Below are positions 23,691 to 32,334 of a stretch of DNA of 64,000 bases, in pieces. Under the pieces are notes generated by a model. The model ran no database searches and was not told where the DNA came from. It was given only the letters and a program-made list of their open reading frames with translations. The DNA is from Natronobacterium gregoryi SP2 (GTDB lineage: Archaea; Halobacteriota; Halobacteria; Halobacteriales; Natrialbaceae): NCBI RefSeq assembly GCF_000230715.2, contig NC_019792.1:1364001-1428000 (forward strand), given 5' to 3'. Position 1 is the first letter of the stretch; each line of letters begins with the position of its first letter. The translations under genes and the position numbers were made by a program.

Positions 23691-25883
23691 TTAGTCCGCC
23701 GCGACCTCGAGGTCGGCTTCCTCTTCCTTCCCGATCGCCTCGACGATCAGTTCGGCGACGTCGACGATCTCGATTTCGTCCTCGTAGCCGCCGGTCTTGC
23801 GGCCGTCCTCGTACATCGTCATGCACATCGGACAGGCGACGACGAACTTTTCGACGTCGGCGCCGGCGTCGGTGTCCTCGAGCGCCTCCCGAATCCGTTC
23901 CTCGCTCGGTTTGGGCTCTTCTTCGAGGTCCATCCAGAGGCCGCCACCGCCGCCACCGCAACAGAAGGAGTTGTCGCGGTTGCGGGGCATCTCGTCGAGT
24001 TCACAGCCCGTGGCGCGGATGAGTTCGCGCGGGGCCTCGTACTCGTCGTTGTACCGTCCGAGGTGACACGGGTCGTGGTAGGTGACGGTGTAGTCGAGTT
24101 CGTCGCCGTTCAGGTCGAGTTTGCCTTCGGTGACGAGTTCTTCGACGGCCTGGGTCCAGTGGAGCACGTCGATCTCGCCCTCTTCGTTCCACTGCTCGTC
24201 GTACTCGAACGGCATCATCGGGTCGTCCGCGAACTCGTCAAAGTTGAGCTCGGGATACTCGTTCTCGAACGTGTTGTAGGAGTGTGGGTCCGTACAGACG
24301 ATCTTGTCGAACTCGCAGTCCTCCCAGGTCTCGACGTGGTGGCCGGCGAGTTCGACGTACAGCAGTTCTTCGCCGACCCGCCGGATGTCGTTGCCGTCGT
24401 ACTTCTCGTCGTCGAAGAGGATGCCGAAGCTGACATCGGCCTCTTTCAGGATAGTCGCAAGCGAGCGGGCGACCTGCTTGTTGCGCTCGTCGTAGCTCGG
24501 GAAGTCGCCGACGTACCAGAGGTAGTCGACTTCCTCCTCGCGGGCGTCGGGGACGTCGAACTCGAGGTCGTCGGCCCAGTCGCCGCGATCGCGTGGGGAG
24601 TCGCCGAAGGTGTTGCCGTTTTGCATGACGTTCTGGAAGACGTCTTGCATGCTCGACGGGACGTCGCCCTGGTCGGTCATCTGGCGGTTGAGTCGGGTGA
24701 AAGATTGGAGATGTTCGATCTCGACGGGACAGGCGTCCATGCAGGCCATACAGGCCATGCAGGACTCCATCGTCTCGGCGTCGATCACCGAGGTGCCGCC
24801 GTCAGCGACGATCGGCTGTTCCTCGCCGCCGGCGTCGAGTTCCTCGCGGTATTTTTTCAGGTCGAGGATGACGTTGCGCGGATCGAGCGGACGGTCCGAG
24901 GCTTTTGCCGGACAGACCGACGAGCAGCGACCGCACTTGGTACAGGCGTCCTGGTCTAAGATTTCTTTCCAGGTGAAGTCGTCGATGGACTCGGCGTTAG
25001 TCGCGTCCAGATCAGAGGGGACGTTCGGCAGTCGCTTGCCGGCCTTCTCGTCGCGAACGACGACGTTCGCAAACGAAGAGAGCATGTGAAACGGCTTGGC
25101 GTAGGGGATCCACGCGATGAAGAAAAACGCGATCAGCGAGTGAGACCACCACGCCAGCCAGTGGAGATTCTCTGCGTTGAGGCCGCCGCCGTTGAGCCCG
25201 GCCTGTTCTGCTCCCAGGACGGTCAGTCCGACCGCGTCGAAGCCCATCGCGAGCCCGTAGCCGACGAAGCTGACGATCTCGTGGTCGGGCATGCCGGCGC
25301 TGTAGATTCGCAGCCCCTCGAGCAGGAAGCCGCCGACGCCGAGTAGGAACAGCGTCCAGATGAAGATGTCGTCCTCGCTGGACGTGTGTCGATCCCAGAG
25401 ACGCTCGTTGCGAACCCAGTAGCGCCGGTACATCGCCATGCCGATCCCGACGACGAACAGCAGCCCCATCGCATCCACCATGAACTGGTAGGAAAGGTAG
25501 AACTCCCCCTCCCAGAACTGTAGTCCGAGTAACAGTTCGGTGCCGTACTGCTCGAAGCCGATGATAAGCGTCGCGATAAATAGCGTCAGGAATCCCCAAA
25601 GAATGAAGGCGTGCATTAAGCCGCCGTAAAGATCCCTGTCGAACTGCTTCTCGTTCGAGAGGACGATTTTGGCTGCGCTGCCGATGCGGCTGGGAAGGTC
25701 GTTCAGCCGGGCGAACGGGTCGTCGTCCCCTTCTGTGTACCGGCTAAAGCGCAGGTAGACCCCGTAGGCGAACACGGCGAGTGTGATCACCGTCAGGAGA
25801 TAGAACACCGCGTATCCGGTGTCGCTGATCCCCCAGTAGGTCTCCCGCGTAACGTCCGTCTGGGCTACGACGTTCATGTTCAA
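23691..25883 (-). CDS. Membrane-anchored Fe-S oxidoreductase (HdrD/GlpC-like)
   Basis: 730 residues. The N-terminal 270 hold about six membrane segments similar to the cytochrome b-type nitrate reductase gamma domain. Two [4Fe-4S] motifs follow (CTKCGRCSSVCP near 310 and CMACMACMDACP near 375). Next come two CCG-type cysteine domains, the second with CHLGRYND... and NSFCCGGGGGGLW. The layout matches haloarchaeal heterodisulfide-reductase-related proteins that pass electrons between membrane quinones and a soluble dehydrogenase. The substrate is not known. The gene is monocistronic, with AT-rich promoter sequence between 25884 and 26054. Confidence 0.85.
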   Translation of the reverse strand: MNMNVVAQTDVTRETYWGISDTGYAVFYLLTVITLAVFAYGVYLRFSRYTEGDDDPFARLNDLPSRIGSAAKIVLSNEKQFDRDLYGGLMHAFILWGFLTLFIATLIIGFEQYGTELLLGLQFWEGEFYLSYQFMVDAMGLLFVVGIGMAMYRRYWVRNERLWDRHTSSEDDIFIWTLFLLGVGGFLLEGLRIYSAGMPDHEIVSFVGYGLAMGFDAVGLTVLGAEQAGLNGGGLNAENLHWLAWWSHSLIAFFFIAWIPYAKPFHMLSSFANVVVRDEKAGKRLPNVPSDLDATNAESIDDFTWKEILDQDACTKCGRCSSVCPAKASDRPLDPRNVILDLKKYREELDAGGEEQPIVADGGTSVIDAETMESCMACMACMDACPVEIEHLQSFTRLNRQMTDQGDVPSSMQDVFQNVMQNGNTFGDSPRDRGDWADDLEFDVPDAREEEVDYLWYVGDFPSYDERNKQVARSLATILKEADVSFGILFDDEKYDGNDIRRVGEELLYVELAGHHVETWEDCEFDKIVCTDPHSYNTFENEYPELNFDEFADDPMMPFEYDEQWNEEGEIDVLHWTQAVEELVTEGKLDLNGDELDYTVTYHDPCHLGRYNDEYEAPRELIRATGCELDEMPRNRDNSFCCGGGGGGLWMDLEEEPKPSEERIREALEDTDAGADVEKFVVACPMCMTMYEDGRKTGGYEDEIEIVDVAELIVEAIGKEEEADLEVAAD

Positions 25884-26054
25884 TCACGAGCGGGGATGTG
25901 ACTTAATTCTTGCCCCACTGCTCAGACGAATACCCCGACGCTGTCTTGCGAAAACGTGTAAACTATTCTTTTGTTTATGTCGATTGTTTATCGTCTGGCC
26001 GCCCACGCTATCTGGCAACAGACTTATATAGCCACCCGTCGGGAGTGTCCACCC

Positions 26055-26645
26055 ATGAACGAAAAAACCGAGGAACTCCGAGATATCTTCACGACCGTCA
26101 CCGACGGAGAGGAGACAGTCACCCAGTCCCAGGAAGACACGCGAGGCTCCCTCGAGCGCGACGAGCAGACGGACGACGAGCGACTCGAGAGCGTCGTCAC
26201 ACAGATGCGCGAGCGATACGGGTTCGAGACGGACCTCTCGGACGAACGACTGATCGAGGTCGCAAAAGCGTTCTACGACGACTGCGGTGACGAGGAGATT
26301 GCAACTGACCTGGGCGTCGGCACCGACGAGGTTTTCGAAGCACGCATGTCGTTGCACCTGATCGGTGACGACGACGCCGAAGACGTCGATCTCGCGGCGA
26401 TACGTGGCCGCGAGGAAGACGACGAGACGCTGGCCGAAGAGTACAGCGTCGATCCCGCCGATATCCGTCGGTACAGACGCGTCGCCAGGGCAGAAGACCA
26501 GTCCCGGACGGCGAACGACCGGTACCGCGACGAGTTCGATAGTCTCCTCGCCGACGCGGAACTCTCCTCGCAGATAACCTCGGATGTCCGCGAAGATGGT
26601 CTCGAGGACGCCACCGAAGGGATGGAGACCGACGTCGACTTCTGA
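26055..26645 (+). CDS. Conserved haloarchaeal protein (conditioned medium-induced protein 4-like)
   Basis: 196 residues, highly acidic, starting MNEKTEELRDIFTTVTDGEETVTQSQE. A central helix-turn-helix-like part (SDERLIEVAKAFYDDCGDEEIATDLGVGTDEVFEARMSLHLI) suggests DNA binding; a second one follows (DDETLAEEYSVDPADIRRYRRVA). I recall proteins with this start annotated as conditioned medium-induced protein 4, but this is from memory. A TATA-like CTTATATAG lies about 26 bases before the ATG. Possibly a regulator of growth phase. Confidence 0.6.
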   Translation: MNEKTEELRDIFTTVTDGEETVTQSQEDTRGSLERDEQTDDERLESVVTQMRERYGFETDLSDERLIEVAKAFYDDCGDEEIATDLGVGTDEVFEARMSLHLIGDDDAEDVDLAAIRGREEDDETLAEEYSVDPADIRRYRRVARAEDQSRTANDRYRDEFDSLLADAELSSQITSDVREDGLEDATEGMETDVDF

Positions 26646-26702
26646 CGGATCAGGATCTTTGGCGGACCAGGGTTTTTGTCTCAGCACGCGGCCAGGAGGA
26701 GC

Positions 26703-27386
26703 GTGACCCAACAGCACGTTCCGTTCAGCGACCTTCGGACTGCGACCTACTGTACACGGAAGTATTATTACAGGCGAACTCGGGACGGCGATCCCGATCC
26801 GCCACCGGCAGTCGACAGGATCAGGGCGCTTGCGACGAGATACGAGGAACTGCTCGAGTCGCCGCCTGGTGATCTACAGGCGGAACCGATCGCCGTCTCG
26901 CCAGGCGCGTATCACGATCGACTCGAGGAGACTCGCGATCGGCTTTCGGCGGCGGGGGAGTGGGGGCGACTGCAGGAGCCGCTTCACCGGAACGTCGTCA
27001 CGACCGGTCGAGACTGCCGCGGTGTCGTTCACAAGGTGCTTGCAGAGCCCGTCGAACCGGTTCTGCTCTCGGCAGGTGCACCTCCAGAACAGGGCGTCTG
27101 GGAGCCACAGTCAGTCCAGGCTGTGGCAGCGGCGAAAGCACTCGCCTGGGAGCGAGAGATGTCGATCGAACGGGCCTGGCTCGAGTATCCGGCCTACGGC
27201 GAGATTCGGTCGATCGAGTTGACGACCCGCCGGAAGGCCCGCTACCGCCGAGCTCTCAGGACCGTGTGGGAACTGGATGGCCCGCCGCCACGGACTGACA
27301 ACCGCTCGAAGTGTGAGTCCTGTGAATTCGCCGGCGAGTGTGGGGTACGGACGCGAACGCTGCGGTCATTGCTCGGTGTTGACTGA
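26703..27386 (+). CDS. Cas4-like PD-(D/E)XK nuclease-family protein, not in a cas cluster
   Basis: 227 residues from GTG 26703, chosen because AGGAGGAG lies directly before it. The N-terminal TATYCTRKYYYRRTRDGD and C-terminal KCESCEFAGECGVRT give the four cysteines expected of a Cas4-type Fe-S cluster. SIERAWLEYPAYGEIRSIELTTRRKARYRRAL is in the position of the nuclease motif, although the classical DXK reads poorly. No other cas gene or CRISPR array is in the window. It may act in general DNA repair, or be an orphan. Confidence 0.65.
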   Translation: MTQQHVPFSDLRTATYCTRKYYYRRTRDGDPDPPPAVDRIRALATRYEELLESPPGDLQAEPIAVSPGAYHDRLEETRDRLSAAGEWGRLQEPLHRNVVTTGRDCRGVVHKVLAEPVEPVLLSAGAPPEQGVWEPQSVQAVAAAKALAWEREMSIERAWLEYPAYGEIRSIELTTRRKARYRRALRTVWELDGPPPRTDNRSKCESCEFAGECGVRTRTLRSLLGVD

Positions 27387-27511
27387 GTTCCTGGTCTGAA
27401 AACGTGGAACTTGCTCCGCAGTGCCTGAAAGTCTCTCTTTCGGACGCTTCGAGCCGAAGCCGATCCGATACCGAGAGACTTTTACTCACTATCGAGTAAT
27501 CGATTCCATCG

Positions 27512-27874
27512 ATGATGTGGCAAGACTTCGTCTTCCTCGCTGGAAGCGTCCTCTCGATCGTGTTTCTCGCCCCGACGGTTCGAGACGCAAACGCCAGAGT
27601 GCCGCTGGGTTCGAGCATCCCGTCGATGACGATCGGCAGCATCTACTCGTTCACCTACGCGACGATGGGGATGACGTTCTCCGCGCTGGGATCGATCGGC
27701 GTCGCGACGATGTGGTCACTGATCGCGTTCTACCGGGCACCGGGAGAACAGACGGGGCCGAAGAACGTCCTGCGATTTCTCGAGTCACTGGCGGGTCAGG
27801 GGTACGCCCTCGTGACGAGTACTGGCGACCGAACAGAAACGACGACCGCGGATCACGATCCAGCGGCGGACTGA
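27512..27874 (+). CDS. Small membrane protein, paralogue of the gene at 50395-50778
   Basis: 120 residues: MMWQDFVFLAGSVLSIVFLAPTVRDANARVPLGSSIPSM, then two more hydrophobic segments and a hydrophilic tail. The first 85 residues match the 50395-50778 product closely, while the tails differ. Function unknown. The TGA stop is the first triplet of family A element A11, and the paralogue likewise ends in a family A element. Confidence 0.7.
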   Translation: MMWQDFVFLAGSVLSIVFLAPTVRDANARVPLGSSIPSMTIGSIYSFTYATMGMTFSALGSIGVATMWSLIAFYRAPGEQTGPKNVLRFLESLAGQGYALVTSTGDRTETTTADHDPAAD

Positions 27875-27956
27875 CACGGGTTGTCGTACCGACGTTCCGA
27901 TGCAAATCGTTTGTTGTGTGGGTGCGCCGTCCATGACAGACAGGAAACCGTACGAA
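27872..27956. repeat. Family A palindromic element, degenerate copy A11
   Basis: Outer ends TGACACGGGTTGTCGT and ACAGGAAACCGTACGA resemble the family A termini with several changes; the inner stem is poorly kept. Its first three bases are the stop codon of the upstream gene. Confidence 0.5.
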
Positions 27957-28013
27957 GACCGTTCGAAGTCCCGTGCTCGTCGATTCGTGGACAGAGCACG
28001 CTCGCGCCGGTAA

Positions 28014-28598
28014 TCAGTGGTCCGCGAGCCACGCTTCGATTTCGTCAGCCATCGCGCCCCGGCGATGAATCGTCGCCGTCGAGACGTCGACAACACTGCT
28101 CTCGGTGCCAGCAGTCCGACCGCCGTCCAGTTCGACCGCGGCCTCCTCGCGGATTTCGGAGTCGACTGCCTCGAGCGTCCGGGCACTCTCCCGGCCGCTG
28201 ACGTTCGCACTGGTCGACGTGATCGGCGTATCGGCGCGCTCACAGAGTGCCAGCGCGAGGTCGTGGTCGGGGACGCGGACGCCGACGCGATCGTTTCTGG
28301 CAGTGAGAACGTCCGGAACGGCGTCTCGTCGCCGACAGAGCACCGTCACGGGGCCGGGAAGAAACGTCGCCATAAACCGCCGCTCTCGTTCGGTCGCGCG
28401 GACGTGCTGAAGTGCCGAGGGCACCGACGGCACCGCAAAGGAGATCGGGTTCGATCGCTCCCGTTCTTTCGCTGCGAACACCCGTTCGACCGCGTCGGCC
28501 TCGAGCGCGTCGGCTGCGAGCCCGTAGACGGTCTCGGTGGGGTAGACGACCAGCTCTCCCGATTCGATCGCCGCCGCCGCACGGTCTATCTCGCTCAT
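28014..28598 (-). CDS. tsaC: Threonylcarbamoyl-AMP synthase (Sua5/YrdC family)
   Basis: 194 residues with the YrdC signature: GELVVYPTETVYGLAADA near 14-31, FAAKERERSNPISFAV near 41-56, GPVTVLCRRR and ITSTSANVSG. It makes threonylcarbamoyl-AMP from Thr, bicarbonate and ATP for the t6A37 tRNA modification. The length fits a YrdC-only enzyme without the Sua5 C-terminal domain. The gene is monocistronic and upstream of the redoxin pair in the same orientation. Confidence 0.92.
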   Translation of the reverse strand: MSEIDRAAAAIESGELVVYPTETVYGLAADALEADAVERVFAAKERERSNPISFAVPSVPSALQHVRATERERRFMATFLPGPVTVLCRRRDAVPDVLTARNDRVGVRVPDHDLALALCERADTPITSTSANVSGRESARTLEAVDSEIREEAAVELDGGRTAGTESSVVDVSTATIHRRGAMADEIEAWLADH

Positions 28599-28646
28599 TC
28601 GGATCGAACTCGGCCCAACTCGAGGAAAAAACTATCGTCCCGTCAG

Positions 28647-29159
28647 CTACGCGAGACCGAGATCGTTCTCCAGTTCGTCGTAGTCGGGGAACTCCGGCCA
28701 CTCCTCGGCGACCCACGTCGTCTCGACGGCCAGGTCCTCGTCGACCGCGACGAAAGCGAGTCGGGGTTCACTGACGCCGGCCATCCCGTCCAGGTCGTGG
28801 GCGAATCCGTACTTCTCGGCGACCTCGTTGGCTGGATCGGCGAAGAACTCGAAGGGGACGGCCTCGGCATCGATGAAGCGTTTGACGCTGTAGGGGTTGG
28901 CGGCAGTGATACCGACGACGCGAGCGTCGGCCTCGTTCCAGCCGCGTTCGGTGAGTTCATCCCAGACGTACTTCGCGAGGAACGAACCCGCCATGGGGGT
29001 GAAAACGAGGATCGTGCGCTCACTTCCCTCGACGAGATCGGGCAGGGAGACGTCCTCCCAGTACTCGTCGGTGACGAGTGGGCGAGTGAACGCGGGGACC
29101 TCGTCGCCGGCGTCGAGGTGATCCGTAGCGTCGAGCGGGACGACCTCGAAGTCGATCAT
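28647..29159 (-). CDS. Redoxin-domain protein lacking all cysteines
   Basis: 170 residues with the AhpC/TSA fold pattern (DEVPAFTRPLVTDEYWEDVSLPDLVEGSERTILVFTPMAGSFLAKYVWDEL). The peroxidatic PxxxTxxC position reads TPMAGSF, and no Cys occurs anywhere. Family folds without Cys may bind or chaperone rather than reduce peroxide. The ATG shares one base with the stop of the glutaredoxin-like gene (TGATG), so the two are coupled and probably work together. Confidence 0.75.
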   Translation of the reverse strand: MIDFEVVPLDATDHLDAGDEVPAFTRPLVTDEYWEDVSLPDLVEGSERTILVFTPMAGSFLAKYVWDELTERGWNEADARVVGITAANPYSVKRFIDAEAVPFEFFADPANEVAEKYGFAHDLDGMAGVSEPRLAFVAVDEDLAVETTWVAEEWPEFPDYDELENDLGLA

Positions 29160-29461
29160 CAGGCGTCACCTCCGACGGTTTCGGCGGCTTCGGTCGCGGG
29201 AGCGTCCGAGCCATACGTCGACTCGAGGTAGTCGACGATATTGGCACTCTCGGCCATCGTCACCCCGGTGTTGTCGTCGACGATCACCGGCACCGTCCGG
29301 ACGCCGGCGACGCGCTTGACGACGTCTCGCTTCGAGTGCATCGGTTCGACAAACCGCAACTGGTACTCGAGATCGTACTTCTGGAGAAGGCGGGTGACGC
29401 GTTCACAGAACGGACACCCCTGCAATCGATAGAACGTGATCGGTTCGTCGTGATCGCTCAT
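29159..29461 (-). CDS. Glutaredoxin-like protein with CPFC motif
   Basis: 100 residues (or 102 from ATG 29467). Thioredoxin fold with RLQGCPFCERVTRLLQKYDLEY near the start, then the cis-Pro motif VRTVPVIVDDNTGVTMAESANIVDYL, as in the N-terminal domain of glutathione S-transferases and glutaredoxins. The CPFC active site suits disulfide exchange. Haloarchaea generally use gamma-glutamylcysteine rather than glutathione, so the partner thiol is probably that compound. It is the first gene of the two-gene operon with the Cys-less redoxin. Confidence 0.85.
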   Translation of the reverse strand: MSDHDEPITFYRLQGCPFCERVTRLLQKYDLEYQLRFVEPMHSKRDVVKRVAGVRTVPVIVDDNTGVTMAESANIVDYLESTYGSDAPATEAAETVGGDA

Positions 29462-29570
29462 ACGCATCGATAGTGCAGACAGCCGGGTAAGCGTATGGGT
29501 CCCCGTTACACAGCCACGTAACGGAAAAATGGTAAACTGTTAACCGGTCGAGCGCCAAGGTCAGACACTG

Positions 29571-31022
29571 ATGTCTCTCTCCCTCGAGTTCGTCCTTGCC
29601 GCATACGAGGTGTCGGCCGTCCTCGCGGCCGACCCCTACCAGGTGCCGGTTGTCGACTACGTGATCGACCAGTCGACGGTGACGATCCTCGGAACCCTCG
29701 CGGTAGTCGTACTCATCGCGCTCTCCGGTTTCTTCTCCTCTTCGGAGATCGCGATGTTCAACCTGCCGAAACACCGCCTCGAGGGGATGGTCGAGGACGA
29801 CCTCGAAGGAGCGGATCTCGCAAAGGAGTTGAAAGACGACCCCCACAGATTGCTGGTGACGATCCTGGTCGGGAACAACATCGTCAACATCGCGATGTCC
29901 TCGATCGCGACCGCCTTGCTCGGGCTCTACTTCGGCGGGCTGACCGCTGTCTTGCTCGCGACCATCGGGATCACGGCGATCGTTCTCCTGTTCGGTGAGA
30001 GCGTTCCCAAATCCTACGCGGTCGAGAACACCGAATCCTGGGCACGCCGCATCGCAAAGCCGCTGAAAGCCACGGAGTACCTGCTGTTTCCACTGATCGT
30101 CCTTTTCGACTATCTGACCAGGCAGGTCAACAGGCTCACGGGCTCGACCGGAGCGATCGAGTCGCCCTACGTCACCCGCGACGAACTCCAGGAGATGATC
30201 GAGTCCGGCGAGCGCGAGGGCGTCCTCAAGGAGGAGGAACACGAGATGCTAAAGCGAATCCTCCGGTTCAACAACACGATCGTCAAGGAGGTGATGACCC
30301 CGCGACTCGACATGACGGCAGTGTCGAAAGACGACGGTATCGACGAGGCGATCGAAACCTGCATCCAGAGCGGCCACGCCCGTTTGCCCGTCTACGAAGG
30401 AAGTCTCGACAACGTCCTGGGCACCGTCCACATCCGCGACCTCGTCCGGGATCTCAACTACGGCGAAACCGAAGACGACGAACTCGAGCTCGCGGACCTC
30501 ATCCAGCCGACCCTGCACGTTCCCGAGTCGAAAAACGTCGACGAACTCCTGACCGAAATGCGGGAAAACCGGATGCACATGGCGATCGTCATCGACGAGT
30601 TTGGCACCACCGAGGGGCTGGTGACCGTCGAGGACATGATCGAAGAGATCGTCGGTGAGATCCTCAAATCCGGCGAAGAGGAGCCGATCGAGGAACTCGA
30701 TGACCGGACCGTGATCGTCCGTGGTGAAGTCAACATCGAAGAAGTCAACGAGGCCCTCGACATCGAACTTCCCGAGGGAGAGGAGTTCGAAACCATCGCT
30801 GGCTTCATCTTCAACCGCGCTGGCCGTCTCGTCGAGGAAGGCGAAGAGATTACCTACGACGGTGTCCGGATCACCGTCGAGAGCGTCGAAAACACGCGCA
30901 TCATGAAAGCGCGACTGCGCAAGCTCGAGGTCGTAGAACCCGACGAAGACGGCGACGACACTGGCGAAGACGTCGGAAGCGAATCCAGTACCGGGGACGT
31001 AACCGATAGCCCGGTGGAGTGA
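29571..31022 (+). CDS. CNNM/CorC-type membrane protein (DUF21, CBS pair, CorC_HlyC)
   Basis: 483 residues. A DUF21 membrane domain covers about 35-190 (VVVLIALSGFFSSSEIAMFNLPKHRL; VGNNIVNIAMSS). A CBS pair follows about 205-335 (MTPRLDMTAVSKDD; LPVYEGSLDNVLGTVHIRDL). A CorC_HlyC domain lies at about 350-435 (VEDMIEEIVGEI; LPEGEEFETIAGFIFNRAGRL). Family members transport or regulate divalent cations such as Mg. A very acidic tail follows. The stop TGA is the first triplet of family A element A9. Confidence 0.9.
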   Translation: MSLSLEFVLAAYEVSAVLAADPYQVPVVDYVIDQSTVTILGTLAVVVLIALSGFFSSSEIAMFNLPKHRLEGMVEDDLEGADLAKELKDDPHRLLVTILVGNNIVNIAMSSIATALLGLYFGGLTAVLLATIGITAIVLLFGESVPKSYAVENTESWARRIAKPLKATEYLLFPLIVLFDYLTRQVNRLTGSTGAIESPYVTRDELQEMIESGEREGVLKEEEHEMLKRILRFNNTIVKEVMTPRLDMTAVSKDDGIDEAIETCIQSGHARLPVYEGSLDNVLGTVHIRDLVRDLNYGETEDDELELADLIQPTLHVPESKNVDELLTEMRENRMHMAIVIDEFGTTEGLVTVEDMIEEIVGEILKSGEEEPIEELDDRTVIVRGEVNIEEVNEALDIELPEGEEFETIAGFIFNRAGRLVEEGEEITYDGVRITVESVENTRIMKARLRKLEVVEPDEDGDDTGEDVGSESSTGDVTDSPVE

Positions 31023-31102
31023 TACGGGCTGCTGTTCCGATTGACCGGCGCGACCCAGGAGCTCGCGGTCACGCCGGAACTGACCGACAGCAAACCGTAT
31101 GA
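31020..31102. repeat. Family A palindromic element, copy A9
   Basis: 83 bp. Outer ends TGATACGGGCTGCTGTTC and GACAGCAAACCGTATGA; inner arms CCGGCGCGACC and GGTCACGCCGG (one change). The leading TGA is the stop of the CNNM gene. Confidence 0.8.
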
Positions 31103-31145
31103 GCCACGCTTTCTCGAACGAACCGAGCCGGTCGTGAACGAGCCA

Positions 31146-31961
31146 TTACCGCCGGACGACGCCGCGTAGCCGTCGCCCGACACGTCTCAGTTGCCGTGTC
31201 ACTCGTTCGGAGAGTCGACGTCGCCGTGTGCCGACTATCGATCGAATCTCGGCGGCGACTGCCGGCGGCACTGCAATGCGGCGGGGACCTGCGACGTACT
31301 GATCGTCCGGCTGCTCGTACTCGAGTGTCACGACAGTCGCATCACCCACGTCGCGACTCGAGACCGCGCTGATCAGAGAGAGATCGATCCGATGGTCGGG
31401 ATCGAAGAGATGGATCTGCTCTTCGTCTCGGTCGAGCGCGCCGACCGAGCGGAGAAAAGCGGAGAGCACGAGCGCGACGATCGCGAGTGGGAGACTCAAC
31501 GCCGCTAACCCCGTAAAGAGACCAGCACCGATCCCTTCGAGTTGGCCGGACTGGGCGATAAGCCGGCCGAGGCCCATGAGAACGGCGATGACGACGCCCA
31601 TCACGAGCGTCCCTACGGCGGCGTCGAGCGCCCGTGCCAGTCCTCGGTCTGACGGTGAGTCGATCGGGAGCGGGAGCGAACTAAGGAGTTGCTCGAGTCG
31701 TTTCCCGGCGTTGCTCGAGACGGCGAGTGCGAGGATGGTCACGACGACGGCCGCGAGTGCAGCGAGGAGAATCGATTGTCCGCCGACCTGGCCTGCGAGG
31801 TCGTACAGTCGCCAGAAGACGATGATACCGATCGCAGCGAAGAGGGTCCCGACGCCGAGTGACCAGAGGAGACGGACGGTCCGGGACGTCGAGGCGTCTC
31901 GTCGCCACTGGATCGTGTCAGGATCGTCGGGATCGACGGGTGGAGCCGCGTCCTCGTCCAT
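31146..31961 (-). CDS. Multi-pass membrane protein of unknown function
   Basis: 271 residues from ATG 31961 (MDEDAAPPVDPDDPD). Four hydrophobic segments lie at about 30-165, followed by a soluble beta-rich domain (IHLFDPDHRIDLSLISAVSSRDVGDATVVTLEYEQPDDQYVAGPRRIAVPP) that looks PH-like, and an Arg-rich tail. No catalytic motif. It is convergent with the CNNM gene across repeat A9. Confidence 0.7.
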   Translation of the reverse strand: MDEDAAPPVDPDDPDTIQWRRDASTSRTVRLLWSLGVGTLFAAIGIIVFWRLYDLAGQVGGQSILLAALAAVVVTILALAVSSNAGKRLEQLLSSLPLPIDSPSDRGLARALDAAVGTLVMGVVIAVLMGLGRLIAQSGQLEGIGAGLFTGLAALSLPLAIVALVLSAFLRSVGALDRDEEQIHLFDPDHRIDLSLISAVSSRDVGDATVVTLEYEQPDDQYVAGPRRIAVPPAVAAEIRSIVGTRRRRLSERVTRQLRRVGRRLRGVVRR

Positions 31962-32334
31962 ACAAAAACTCCCCACCCGTCGAATAAAGGCAGTTCGGTC
32001 TCGTACGGTCTATGCAACGGTTCGTCGTGTAGTCTCGAGCAGTGCTGGGATCGCACCGAAAACGGTTACAGCGGTCGGTTCTGCCGAAATGCTCTACAAC
32101 TGGCAGGAGACAGCTGCTGGATACAGGGGACAGGGTTAGCACGACCCATCGTTTGTGTCACGGTCAATTTGTCATAGTGTCGAGCGGTATCTGATCCTCG
32201 CACATTTGGAGTTCTCCCCGCTTTGCTGTTAGTCGGAGCATGCGTAAATATGCGCGTTGGTCCGTCACGTAGTATGACAAACACTGCCGTATTCACGCCT
32301 GACCGGTCAGATTCAACAGAGCCAGTAGTTCAAC
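31962..32334. other. Intergenic region, no gene seen
   Basis: 373 bases between two minus-strand genes. No frame with haloarchaeal codon character, no tRNA-like fold and no family A or B element was recognised. AT-rich patches (about 32245-32285) may hold remnants or regulatory sequence. Confidence 0.4.
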
